Source of the DNA: Datura wrightii
Taxonomy: Eukaryota; Streptophyta; Magnoliopsida; Solanales; Solanaceae
Length of the DNA stretch: 64,000 nt
Reading direction: 5' to 3'
Assembly: GCA_035772735.1 (NCBI GenBank)
Contig: JASDFA010000010.1
Span: 136,403,001 to 136,467,000, forward strand
Shown: positions 21,661 through 34,146 of the stretch, one piece after another
Layout of the letters: each line of letters opens with the position of its first letter
Numbering within the stretch: position 1 is the first letter of the stretch
Position numbers and translations under genes: made by a program
Notes under the pieces: model-generated
Told to the model about the DNA's origin: nothing
Seen by the model: the letters and a program-made list of their open reading frames with translations, nothing else
Database searches by the model: none

Positions 21661-23297
21661 TGTCGGCCACCGCTAGTGCTACTATTACAGTAGAGGTGGT
21701 GACAGGAGCGCCTAGTGCGCCATAGGTATGTTTTGTTCCCTATGATCTTCTAGATGATGCTTCGGGGACAAAGCTAACTTTTCAAAAAGGGGAGGGGGTG
21801 TACTTGTGATTTTTGGGATTTTTGTTCCATTTGAGGGTTTTTCTTGTCGTGTTTCTTTTCCCTCAGACATGATATCTAGTAGAACCAACATGTGCAGGAA
21901 TTTTATTTTTAGTTTGTGATTTTTGTTTGATTAGAAAGTAGCTTAGGAGTACTCAGCCAAGAAAATTGCACTAGTTTTGGTTTTTGTAAAAAAATTGACC
22001 CTATTTAAAAATTTTCTAATACATTAGCTATGTATTTGTGACAACATGCATGATTGTTGTGGATCTTTGGATGTCATTTATTTTTTTAGCATGAGTAGTT
22101 TTGTTAAGCATGTATAAACCAGACAGGTGAGGTGAAAATAGTTCATGTACCATGTGTGAGTGAGGTATATTAGTTAGTTCGGTATTGTGTTGTAGATCTA
22201 GAACTTGCCTGGTTATTCTCTACATAGGCTAAGAATGGTTGGTTAGGATATGATCATAGGTCATTATTTGTTTAGCTCACTTTTAGCCTATTTTTCCTAC
22301 CAAGAGTTGCATGAATCCCTTGATCTCAAGTTTGAGCCTTAATAGACCATGTTTCTTTGATTTACCGATTAACCGTACCCATTTTTTGTAATGAACCTGT
22401 TTTAGCCCTGATCCTTCCTTGGATATTGTGAACCTCAACATAATTAAAATGCTTAAGTTGAGGGTGGCTAGATAGGGGTGCATAAAAGGTTGGAATGGAA
22501 AAAAGGAAAAGAAAAGAAAAGAAAGAAATTGTGGAAAATGAGGTGTGGTGAGATGAAAAGAAAAGGATGAAAAATGTTGTAAATGTTGAAAAATAAATCT
22601 CAAAGAAATTTTTAAAATGCTAAAAAAATTGAATACTCACCACACCCATGCAAATATGAATAAAAGGGAGAAAAGGGGGAAAAAGGGGAATGAAAGAATA
22701 AAAGGGTGAATTAGGTGAATGGTGTAGCCAAGGTATGTAGTGCCAAGGAAGAAATAGTCACTTATAAAATCTTCCATCTTTACCATGTAGAGCCCTGAGC
22801 CTACATTACAAGCCATATCAAGCCCTATAGTGATCCTAACCCGACCATCTAAAAAGTCAAAGTAAAGAAAATAAGGGCAAGCCTATGGTATCTAACACAT
22901 AATACTCATAACTTCTTTGTGAGAGTGAGTGCCTTACTTGCTTAGTCCCATATAATGTTTGATATTTCACATCTGAGTGGGGACTTCATTTGTGTGAGGG
23001 TACATGGATTACGATTGCTTTTACCGTTGGTCTGTGTGGAAAACATTGGTGATGACTTGATTACCTGTTAACAGATGAATGACATGTTTTGATCCCTGTT
23101 TATGATGTTTTGAGATTGCTTGTAGTACATTAGCTGATGTGGTTCCATGAGAAAAGGTCAATAAAGTTTCTATAGAAAGTGCAGGTTTGTTTAAGTATTG
23201 GTTGTAGTATCTTAAGTCTATTTTCTAGTTGAGCGTCTGTGTTTTAGTTTTTCTTTTCTTTGCCTGAGGACATGCAAAAGTCTTAAGTTGAGGGTGT
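21661..23297 (+). other. F 3' non-coding region and polypurine tract
   Basis: There is no credible ORF. It contains the 17-mer TCTAGAACTTGCCTGGT at 22197-22213, a purine-rich stretch at about 22495-22700, and GGGCAAGCCTATGG near 22878, in the same order as in E1 and E2. It ends CTTAAGTTGAGGGTGT (23282-23297) directly before the LTR, the expected polypurine-tract position. Confidence 0.78.
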
Positions 23298-24891
23298 TGA
23301 TGTGTTGTGGATTTATAGCACTTTCGAGTCTCAAAACTAGGAAAATAACATGAACTTAGGTATGTTTATATGGATATAAGGCACTTTTCTTTTGATTGCA
23401 GGATGAATTGATGTTGGACCTAAAAATGGCAAAAGAAATCCTGAAAGATGCAAAATAGGCTTAATGTGCAGACCATAGTACGAACAGTAGGAAGGACCTA
23501 CGAGTCGTACTGAGGGCCATGAGAAGTTGTAGAAGGCCAAAGGTGTAGAGATTCAATGTACGAGTCTCAATATGGATCATACCAAGCTGGTATAGTCATG
23601 ATGAAGAAATCATGACAAAATTCAAAATAGTTGCATAAAGTGCTAACTCCTACTACAGAAGGATTGTACGACCTGTGGGGAGAAGGTACGAGTTGTACCA
23701 TGCCAGTCATATTGACCTTCAGAAGAATTCCAAAGTTTCAGAATTAAAGTATGGGAGCTTAGTACGGGTCGTATGAAAGAGGCACAGATCATACCTGGAT
23801 CTAACACTTAGCCAGAAATCATTCAACAATGCAAGGCACAACAGGCAGCTACGAGTCATAGGAAGCGGCTACGGGTCGTAACTGGGCTCGTGATGCCTGC
23901 GATACCAGATATGGAAATTCATCTAGTCAGCATAGGAAAAGGATTCTTGTGTCTATATAAATACGTTTTTAGGTTTTATTTTTCTAAGGGAGAAGCAAAT
24001 AACAATAGACAAGGACATAGGTAAGAAAAAGAGAGGATTGAGTTGGTTCAATTTGTGATCAACCTTTTCTTGGATTCATCTTGTTTTTGCTACTTGTTTT
24101 TCATGATTTTGTGGAGTAATTTAAGGAAGTGTTTTTTTTCAATTATCATTGTAAGTATTAATTTTTATTCTTAATCATGAATGCAAATCACAACCTTGAA
24201 ACTATGAGAGTCTAAAACCTCCATAGCTAGGGTTGTGGGAACCATGGTGAATTAACAAGCTAGGGTTACACAAAGTGATCTTAAAACCAATGCAAACACT
24301 TATATTGTATTCTCTTCATGCTTAAACATTTCTTAATGGTGCGCAATGTTAGGACTTGCCCAAATTCTTTACTTTCTTTGGTCAAAGAGGTAGAGATTAG
24401 AAAAATAGAATTACAATGGAGCCTTGACTTTGATAATCATTGTATTAACTTGAGCTATGGTCGCAGGACAGTTAAATTTGGAACTTAGTGATAATGGATA
24501 GTTTTAAATTGCTCATGAGACTTGGTCAAGTGATTGAGTATAGTCATTCAATAGGGACTGGTCGGTCGTTTGAATGAACCCAAGTTATTAGTTCTATAAG
24601 TAAGTATTGGTGATAATCATGAGTGTATACCCAAAGCAGTTATGAACCCATGGGGAACACAAACCCTAGTTATTCTTTGATATTGACTTAACATCAGAAT
24701 TTTGACATTTTCTTTTATTATTAATTTTCTTTAGAATTCCCCTATTTTAAAGTAACTACCTTACAAGTTAAATTACCAGTTATAATCCAGTCTCCCTATT
24801 CCCTGTGGGATCGACCCCAACCTCTAGTTGGATTCTTTATTGATAACATCCGCTTCTCACTTCAGTAAGAGGTGTGGTTTCAGCATTATCA
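23298..24891 (+). mobile_element. F 3' LTR
   Basis: The 1594-bp LTR starts TGATGTGTTGTGG and ends GCATTATCA. It is homologous to the F 5' LTR on the minus strand (56253-60122), which is also 1594 bp once its nested solo LTR is removed. U3 (23470-23885) holds about a dozen ACGAGTCGT variants, and TATATAAATA is at 23954-23963. The flanking ATCAT (24892-24896) pairs, with one transition, with ACCAT at the far end of F (60123-60127, reversed). Confidence 0.9.
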
Positions 24892-25850
24892 ATCATCACC
24901 ATATTAGATCTCGGGTCATCTAGGTTGGAGTGGAAAGGGAATTGTAGCCCTGCTCCTATGAAAATCATTTCCTATATGCGTGCCCATAAAGTGATGGAGT
25001 GGGGGTGTTAAGCATATCTAGCTCATATTTGGAATACCAATTCCGAGGGTCCTTTCATAGAGTCTATCCCGGTGGTTTGTGAAATCTTAGAGGTGTTCCC
25101 TATAGATTTGCCCGACATGCCGCCGGACCATGATATTGATTTTTGCATAGATTTAGAGCTAAGGACTCGACCCATTTCTATTTCAGCATATGGAATGGCA
25201 CCAATTGAGTTGAGAGAACTCAAGGAGAAGTTGGAAAAACTGCTTAGTTTAGGGTTTATCAAGCCAAATGTCTCTCCATAGGGTGTCCTAGTCTTGTTTG
25301 TGAAAAAGAAAGACAGTAGTATGCAGATGTGCATTGATTACAAAAAGTTGAATAAGGTAACCATTTGGAATAAATATCCTCTCCCACGAATAGATTACTT
25401 GATTGATTAGTTACAAGGTGCAGTGGTGTTCTCCAAGATCGACCTGAGGTCTAGTTATCATTAGTTTAGATTTGTGCTGATGATATTTCCAAGATAGCTT
25501 TTCAGACCAGATATGGACATTATGAGTTCCTAATCATGTCCTTCAGACTCACAAATGCTTTAGTATCATTCATGGGCTTGATGAATGGTATCTTCAAACT
25601 CTATCTAGATTCATTCATAATTATTTTTATTGATGATATCTTGGTGTACTCTAAGACCAAGCAGGAGCATGAAAACTATTTGAGAATCATGTTGGGGTTG
25701 CTGAAGGAGAAGCAGCTGTATGCCAAGTTCACCAAGTGTGAGTTTTCTTGGAATCAGTGTCTTTTTTGGGACATGTATTCTCTAAAGAGGGAATTAAAGT
25801 GGATCCACATAAGGTGGAGGCAATCAGGAACTAGGCTAGGCCTACTATCG
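24892..25850 (+). pseudogene. H pol: protease-RT linker and reverse transcriptase (Tekay-type)
   Basis: H is the oldest element, and F was inserted just upstream of this point. The linker (RLEWKGN, PMKIISYMRAHKV) leads into the RT N-terminus (VFPIDLPDMPPDHDIDF, YGMAPIELRELKEKLEKL). RT follows with VLFVKKKDSSMQMCIDYKKL, a palm segment with FSKIDLRS, and the catalytic FIDDILVYS near 25628. Multiple stops (for example near 25011, 25279, 25408) and a frame change near 25500 break it. The matching upstream protease of H is on the minus strand at 60123-60430. Confidence 0.88.
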
Positions 25851-26520
25851 TGATGGAGATTCGGAGTTTCGTAGGGCTGGCTAGTTATTACTGTCGATTT
25901 GTGAAGGGGTTTACATCTATTGCCTTGATATTAACAAGTTTGATTCAGAAGGATCTGACTTTTCAGCAGTTTGAGGAATGTGAAGAGAGTTTTCAGAAGA
26001 TCAAGACCCTGCTAACCATGGAATCTATCTTGGTAGTACCAGTGGAAGGTAAAGATTTTGTTCTTTATTGTGATGCCTTGTGGTCTGGGTTGGGTGCTAT
26101 ATTGATGCAGGAAGGGAAGGTCATTGCTTATGCCTCGAGAAAATTGAAGGTGCACGAGAAGAATTACCCCATACATGACTTCGAATTGCAAGTGGTAGTG
26201 TTCGCACTAAAAATTTGGAGGCATTACCTATACGGTGCTCATTGCGAGGTATTCACGGATCATTGCAGCTTGCAATATGTGTTCTCCCAGAAAGACCTCA
26301 ACCCTGAGATAGAGGAGATAGATGGAGCTGCTGAAAGATTATGATATGATGATTCTGTATCACCCAGGGAAGGCAAATATGGTAGTAGATTCATTGAGCT
26401 GGAAAACAGTGAGCATGGGTAGTCTAGCTTGCTTGGAAGCTACTCAGTGGCCAATGGACAAAGAAGCCCAGACACTGGCAAACAACTTGATGACACTTTC
26501 ATTGACAGAATAAGGTGGGA
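25851..26520 (+). pseudogene. H pol: RT-RNase H connection and RNase H
   Basis: EIRSFVGLASYYCRFVKGF opens the connection region. RNase H follows with VLYCDALWSGLGAILMQ, RKLKVHEKNYPIHDFELQV, FTDHCSLQYVF and, after a frame change near 26320, MELLKDYDMMILYHPGKAN. RNase H removes template RNA during reverse transcription. The region after it (26520-26760) is the degraded linker to integrase. Confidence 0.85.
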
Positions 26521-28041
26521 TACTAGCCAGCATGGAGGCTAAGTAATCACTTTTAGAGGATATAAAGGCCAAATAGTTTGAGGATGAGAGATTGAGTAAG
26601 ATTCGAGACAAGATTCTGCCAGGGGAAGCTAAGGAACCAGTGCTAGATGGTGAAGGGGTCTTGAGAATAAAGGGACGTGTGTGTGTTCCCTGGGTAGGTG
26701 AGTTAATCAAAACCCTTCTGGTAGAACCTCACAACTCGAGGTAATCCATTCATCTTGGGACTACAAAAATGTACCATGACTTGAAACGACATTATTGGTC
26801 AGGCAGGATGAAGAGGGATATTGTTGATTATGTCACCCAAAGTTTGAACTGTCATCAGGTGAAGTACGAGCACCAAAAATCTGGGGGAGTACTCCAGAGG
26901 ATGTCCATCCTAGAGTGGAAGTGGGAGACAATAGTGATGGACTTCGTGGTTGGTCTTCCAAAGACATTGGGAAAGTTTGACTCCATCTAGTCACTCTTGA
27001 TAGACTGACCAAGTCTACCCACTTCCTGCCGGTCCAAGTAACCTATAATGCTAAGAAACTAGCCGAGCTATATGTGAAAGAAGTGATTCATTTGCATGGG
27101 GTTCCGGTTTTTATTGTGTCAGACAGGGGTACTCAGTTTACCTCTCATTTTTGGAGGAATTTGCAGACGGAATTAGGTACAAGGTTGGATTTGAGTACCA
27201 CCTTCCACCCTTATACAGACGTTCAATCAAAAAGAACTATCCAAGTGTTAGAGGACATGCTACAGGCTCGCGTAAAAGATTTTGGTGGTCATTGGGATAA
27301 ATTCCTACCCTTGGCAGAGTTTGCTTACAATAACAGTTATCACTCAAGCATTGGCATGGCGCCATTTGAAGCTCTGTATGGAAGGAAATATCAGTCCCCA
27401 ATTGGGTGGTTCGACGAATTTGAGGTGAGACCCTGGGGAATCGATTTGCTTAAGGAGTCCTTGGAAAAGATTTGGGGTGATTCAAGAACTTTTGGTAGCT
27501 GCTCAAAGAAGACACAAACAGTATGCAAACAGGAAAGTTAGGGATATGAAGTTCATGGAGGGAGAGGACGGTATTGCTCAAGGTATATGAAGGGGATAGT
27601 GCGGTTTAGTAAGCGGGGTAAACTTAGCCTGAGATACATTGAGCCGTTTGAAGTGCTTCGACGTGTGGGGAGGTATCATATGAGTTGGCCTTGCCGCCGG
27701 GGTTGTCAGGGGCAAATCCAAACTTGCTTGTTTCCATGTTAAGGAAATACCATAGAGATGGGTTGTACATAATCAAATGGGACTCGGTGTTGCTGGATGA
27801 AAATTCGACTTATGAGGAAGAGCCATTGGCAATATTGGATAGAGAGTTCATAAATTGAGGTCGAAGGAGATAGAAATAATAAAGGTCCAGTGGAAGAATC
27901 GTCTAATAGAGGAAGCCACTTGGGAGATCGAGGTCGACATGCAGATCAAATATCCTCAATTGGTTGAGGAATTTGGTATGATCTCTTCTCCTTGTGTTTG
28001 TAGACCATTTGGGGACGAACGGTGTTTTAATTGGTATCTGA
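26521..28041 (+). pseudogene. H pol: integrase with chromodomain-like tail, and 3' UTR
   Basis: The N-terminal zinc-binding part is present near 26770-26900, but NCHQVK replaces the expected CPNCQQ form. The first catalytic Asp is in MDFVVGLP near 26940 and the second in VSDRGTQFTS near 27120. The third position reads QSKRTIQ instead of QSERTIQ, so the catalytic Glu is Lys. Frameshifts near 27540 and 27600 follow, with a C-terminal domain and a chromodomain-like KVQWKNRLIEEATWE near 27880. A GGGGACGAACGGTGTT block near 28010 resembles the pre-LTR sequence of other chromoviruses here. Confidence 0.85.
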
Positions 28042-28531
28042 TGTAATGACTCGTATGTCACTACGAGGCAAAATAAAGTTAGAACACTTGAGCAGGGCTA
28101 GATTATGGATAGAAAAGTATTTTGGAGTGAGCTAGTGAAAAATAGGTTGATGTTGGGGAGCTACTGGTTACGAGGGATTGATGCAGCGATCGAACCTATA
28201 GGGAGACTGTGGTAATGTTCGGAGTTCTGCCATGATGGATCGAGAGAGCAACCACCGAAACCGATGTAGCAGCATCCTGGCCACCATAGTAGGTCCGCTG
28301 CAACAGACGATGAAAATAAAAAAGTGGATTTAAGTGGGATTTCAGGGTTATACCCCATTATTTTCAAAGCATGAAAACCCAAGAACTGAAGGCAATTTTT
28401 CCCAGAGCAGTTAATTTTCCTTCTCAAGGTAAGATTCTTAACTTGCTACCACTACACTTGATTTCGTAAACACCTAGAAATTTAGGGGGGGACCTCTAAT
28501 GGTGATTTGCTAGCAAAGAAACCCTAGATTG
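28042..28531 (+). mobile_element. H 3' LTR, first part
   Basis: It starts TGTAATGACTCG right after the H pol and polypurine-like region. It is interrupted at 28531 by a solo LTR with GATTG duplication and resumes at 35696. The opening TGTAATGAC is common in Tekay-type LTRs. No second copy of this LTR is in the window. Confidence 0.75.
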
Positions 28532-31439
28532 TGTTATACCCTGAGAACTCAAAGATCGGACTCGGGAGTTGAAATGGGGAAAAACTAAAATTTCCAATTG
28601 CAGGCACAGAACGAGTCGTTGGACGACTCGTGGGGAAGGCTAGGGAAGAGCAGGAAGTCAGAGGATAAGGAGTCCCCACGGGCACGGGAATGACTCGTGG
28701 TCAGACACCACAAGTCGTTAGGTCAACCGTGGGGAGAAGGTGTATGAAAATTAGAATAGGTCAACCAGTGAACTTAATGGAAGGAGGCCATGACTCTTCA
28801 TGTCAGGCAACCAGTCGTGATGTGCGTCGTAGGATGGTATACAAGGAAAGTGATATGGTAGAGGCAGTGTACTTGACGATTGGTGACAACGAGTCGTGGT
28901 CACCCCTGGTGAACCGTTAAGTGATCCGTTATGAGCCCAGGAGTTTTGACTAACAATATACTTGACGAGCGACATAACAAGTAGTTTGGACCAGTGACGA
29001 TTCGTCAGGTCGTCCGTTAGGACCACCTGTCAATTGTTTTCTATGAAATAGTAAGGGCCTTTTCGTAATTTTCTAAGATCCTAAGGCCTAAACTATGAAG
29101 TTTTGGGTTGTAAATAGGGAAATTTAAAGGGGTTAAGTTCAGTTTTCTCTTGATTCATGCATGCAAGAATAGTGAGAGGTAATCAAAGGAGATTCTAGGC
29201 TCTTCTCTTCAATTCTTCCAATTTCATTCTTGGGTAATCAAGGGAAGTTAGGAATCAGATAATCCCAGGTACGTAAGGCCTTGGGTGAATTCTTCCACAC
29301 CTACACCCATGCCCTTATTCTATGATTTTACTTAATATATATCAAATACTCATAGGGATTTTGTATTTGTTTTATCTAAAATCTAATGATTTAATTATGG
29401 GTTTTGTGATTTTAAAATGTTATAATAATCTATGAATTTTGATCATCTTTTGAGATTTAAATTGATTATAATGTTGTTGATTTGATTTATAAGAAATTAA
29501 GCTTAATTATCCATGCCCCATGATGAATCAATTTATGATCTATTTTTCCAATGATGTTCTTGACAAGCCCAACATGAATTATGTTTAAATTATGAATTTA
29601 TTATGTTACCCTTTATGATTTTATGAAATTCAAGCTATATGCATGATCTACAAGTATATATGAATTTTACAAATCATGAATTATGTTTTTGGCCGACTGA
29701 CGGGCCTCATGTCATTGCTAGTTCACATATATTCAAGCATATTTATGATTATCATGATTTAACTATCCCATGAACTCATGTATGTATTATTATGAGCACT
29801 ATATATATTTTGGGAGTAGTATCGAACATCGAGTTGGTTCGGGGCTCAGGTTAAGCCCTGGGTCTCATGAACTACGTGTCGCCGTAGGTATGTTGGGACC
29901 CTTTTCATGGTAGTCCCTGGCCCAAATGGCCCTTTTCATGGTGATATCACACTTTCATGGTCCTACCCTTGGCAAGGTATGGGCACCCTCCCGACTAGGG
30001 TTATAAGTTGGGCTTCATGTGTGTTCATATGGGGTATGTCGGTTAAGAGAATCTCCCATTGTTCTCATGATTTATGCATGTTATGATTATGTATGATGAC
30101 TCAAGTCAGGTTAAGCAAAGCTCTTCTATTATGACTATGATTATGTTTATGTTACAAATGTTTTAAAAACCTTGAGTCGTAGGATATTTTATTATAATTT
30201 ATGATACGAGCATGATGTCCTACTCTTATGATCATTTATGAATTTCATATACGTTTAAAATGTCTGTTTGTTTACCTTGCATACTCAGTACATTCCACGT
30301 ACTGACCGCATACTTTCTATGTTGTATCATTTCATGAAATAGGTCCCAGTTCTCAGGCTCGTCCTCACCCGTAGATAGTTTCAGATTTGCTCTCAGCGCT
30401 CTTGATGAGTCCTCATGTTTCGAGGGTTGTATGTTCATACTCTATATTGTTCTTTCAGTTTCTAGATGTTGGATTAGTTGGGGAGTTGTCCCATCAATCC
30501 TGTTACACCCCGTAGGTTTCTAGCACTTAGTTGGCCTATTCGCATGTTGGTTGGGAGTTTTAGAATGCCATACGTGCGAGAAAAGGGGCCGGGGAAAGGC
30601 CGAACGAGCACCAAGTCGGATTTTCGCAAGAGGAGTTTGAATCGCGCTACCCAAAGGGGCAACGTGGCATGGAGGCCCCTCCTCCACGATGGCCAACGTG
30701 GCAAGGAGCTGGATTGGCGCGTTGGCCAGCGTGCCATGTTGCCATGGTTTAGACTTCAAGTATATAAAGGCCTCCCACTTTGTTTTTGAGTTATTTTTCA
30801 TATTAATTTCAGTGAGAACGGCCAGAAAATAGGGGAGACGAAGGGTTTTCATAAATTTCCTTCCGATTACACCATCAAACGCAGTCCAAACTCAAATTAA
30901 CTTCGGGTACCGAAGTATAAAGCTGCAGGGGGCATTCCTACGGAGTTAGTTTTGTGAAATTCGCCTGGCGAAGCGTCGACCCGCCGAGTCAAAGTGATTG
31001 GAATTGCTCCAAACTAGTGTTAACATACTCCCAGGCCTAAAGTAGGTATTTCTCCCTTCTAGACTTCCGATAAGTTATGTGTTTTTGTCCATTCTTTGAT
31101 AAGTCGAAGAATAGGCAGTAGCTATATCCATAAATATGGTTTCTTTCCAAAATAATAGTAGAATTAATTCTATTCTTTCGTGAATATGAATACAGTTGGG
31201 AGAAATAGCTGAATACTAGCCGAGCTACGCCAGTTAATCAGAAAGTCGACAGTTGAGGTATGTAAAGCCAGTCTCTTTCGGCAAGTTAGTTTCTCCAGTA
31301 TAGTAGAACAGCATAAATCTCAGTAAAGTATTTCAGAAATATTATATTAAGCTCAGTATGAAACTTAGTAAGGCATGTCAGAAATTATTATCGTATTCAG
31401 TATGTATCACATGTAGTTATTGATATACATATAGAAATA

Positions 31440-32565
31440 TTATATATATTGCGAGTGACTGCCAACTGGGATTATGGTTACATATATTCTGGTTAGCTGT
31501 TAGAATTCATGTACGGACCGAACGGTAGGACCCCTCATTAAAAAGGGGAGCAGGTTAAATGTGATTCACGTATGATGCTATAGAAACTCTTTTATCCACA
31601 GCTTTTTTGAATGGTAGACTTATACGTTTGTTTCCAAACCTAAACTTCAGAGGCTCGTAAGAGTTAGCAGCCTGAATCAGTCTGTTAAACAGTATAGGCA
31701 CAGTTAGGCAGTTTAGCAACCAGCTGGCGCCTGTAGTGGCAGGAAAGTACCCTTAGAAGTCACTGATGTTATTGCACGTCCCAGAACCCAAAATAGAGAC
31801 ATAATAGGTATACCCTAGAATTAGCGAAACCAGAGTTTTCCAGTATATTAAGTGATCGTGCGTCATCCCTCTAGCTCTATCAGTAATTGTCAGTCTTATT
31901 CAATTGAACAACTACCATATAGAATGCTCATCTAGCTAGTCTTGTTGTCCAAGTCAGGTAAACTCGTGGGTACCCCAAGGAGGGTCCCACATCAGAAGTC
32001 AGTGACGAGTCAGCACCCTAGCCAGTTTTTGTAAGGTACCCAGGTACAGAGTGCCAAGAGAGGGCCAGTCTATATATACTTGCCTATAAGATTGAGAATT
32101 CCCCAGAACAGTAACATAGCACTCAAAACAGTTGTATAAATCCGAATGGATGCAGACAAAGTCCAAGGAATCAGTAGTATAGTGTTTACCAGGTTAAGGA
32201 GATCGGTAAGCTCCCTATGTAGAACCAGGGACCGATCGCCTAGAAGCAAGTTCGACCAAGCCCAACTCTATAGTTGTTTAATGAGAAGGACAAAGTAGTC
32301 AGCTGTTCGCAGCTCCATAGTATGCATGAGCTACAGATGTCCAAGTAGGACATTCATAGTATTGCTAGACTACTCCAGACCTCATTCTATTCGACCTAGA
32401 TTATTAGAGATCATGATCACTATAAGGATCCTTTGATCAGATACGCACACATGGTGTGCCTGTAGACAGTCAGACAGATTATTCTTAAAGCGAGTAGCAT
32501 TAGATGGAGGCCCAGAAGGCCAGATACGCTCTCGCTATACAGATAGACTTATTTGTAAGTTTTTC
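31440..32565. other. Unassigned 1.1-kb block within the T-family solo LTR
   Basis: There is no counterpart in the T1 LTR, where only about 90 bp separate the matching flanks. It has no convincing ORF, terminal inverted repeat or LTR end that I can see. Imperfect direct repeats of about 100 bp border it (31295-31425 and 32570-32665, sharing ATGTCAGA-ATTA-TTATC). It could be a decayed insertion or a subfamily-specific LTR segment. Confidence 0.4.
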
Positions 32566-32668
32566 CAGCATAGTAATCCAGGATGACTCTCAGTACAACA
32601 TGTCAGAGATTACGTTATTATCATATTCAATATATATATTACATGCGGTTATTGCTATCTGTGGAGAC

Positions 32669-34146
32669 TGTTGTTGCCCGCAAGTGTACGGGTCGTACAA
32701 GTAATATAGTGGCCCTTTTTAAGAGTCGGATGTCAAACCCACAGGGACTGGATCTATTCAGCTAACTATCAAATTCAAGTGTGATATAAATTCCGCAAGT
32801 GTTGATTATAGAAGTTTTCAATAGAGTTTAATTTAATCTAATTGTGGTCAACGAAATACTCTAAATTCATTCAAGGAGCAACATAGAGTTAAAGCCGGAT
32901 AATCATGCGATACTATGATTTGCAATGGTTTTAGTATGAAACTATCAATTGTCATCTCACATAATTAGAATTGCATGTTCATGGTCTTCCGAACCTCTAA
33001 ACACGAAAAACTAGCCTCACTACTACATTGTGAGCGAGGATGCTAATTCTAGTTCGTGGGCAATTAACTACGTGGATGTGGTTTATGGGTTTATGCCATT
33101 GATTAGGGTACTTTCGTACCTCCAACAATTTAACCAACTTAACTTCACAGCTACTTCATCGAGTGGTGGAGTGACAAATCTAAGCTGGTTTCTTTCTCTC
33201 TTCCCATTTTATCAACCAAGCAAGGTATTAGGTATATTTCTATCCTAACCACAAAATCTTATCAAAAGATAAGATCTTGCTTCTTACATTCTCATGTTCT
33301 TCCCTAGGTTTGCTTTCTCAAGCATTTGCCTAAGTTTAACGTGTGTGTTTTCATGGTGATCAATCATAAAAACAACCATAATTTAGAATGCAAGACAAAA
33401 CAACAATCAATAACTTAATTCCAAAACAAATTCGTAAAAACACAATCATAACTCATGGCTTCAACCCTAGATGAAGGGTTCTAGCCACTCATGTTCGTAA
33501 AATTACAAGAAAACATTGTTAAAGTAACATACTTACAAGAAATGGTAGAGGAGAAGATGAAATTGATGAACCCTAGGTGAGTTCTCCCACTTCTCCCTTC
33601 ACTCCTAGGTGATTTTTCAGAAAAAAATCGTGACCCCATGATTTTAGGAGCTAAGGGACCTATTTATAATAAAGGAGAATTGTACAAAATTATGCCTGTC
33701 AAGGAATGGCTCCGTGTCATGGAGTGTATCGCGGAGCACTACCTCCGTGACACGGAGGTAACGCGGATGCACACTGGAAATTGCCCTAGGATGACAATAG
33801 GCCGAGGCTTGCCGTGATGGTCGACGTGGCACGCTACCTGTGCAGCGCGATGGCAAGCGTGACACAGCACTGGCGCGCTGGTTTCCTGGCGTGGCCAACC
33901 TTGTCAAGGCATGCTTCCTTGCCGACTTTTGTACATCACTTCCGACTCCATTCCTCTACTTCACCAACTCATAGATTAGTTCCTCAAATTCATTTTAAAC
34001 CTACAAAAACACGGACTAATCATGTTGGTTAGTACATGTATTCACATTTATATAAAATCACATGAAAATGTATATAATTAAGTAGATAAACAAGACTAAA
34101 TTGAGTTATAAAGTAGCACTTATACATGCAATTATGCCCAAGATCA
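32669..34146 (-). mobile_element. E2-like solo LTR, reverse orientation
   Basis: The 1478-bp LTR is flanked by GAGAC (32664-32668 and 34147-34151). Its reverse complement starts TGATCTTGGGCATAATTGC and follows the E2 LTR layout: U3 with the GTGTCACGGAG-type inverted repeat, a TATA box (33661-33669, reversed), and the GTCCCTGTGGGTTTGACA block near 32730. No internal sequence or primer site is attached. Confidence 0.9.
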
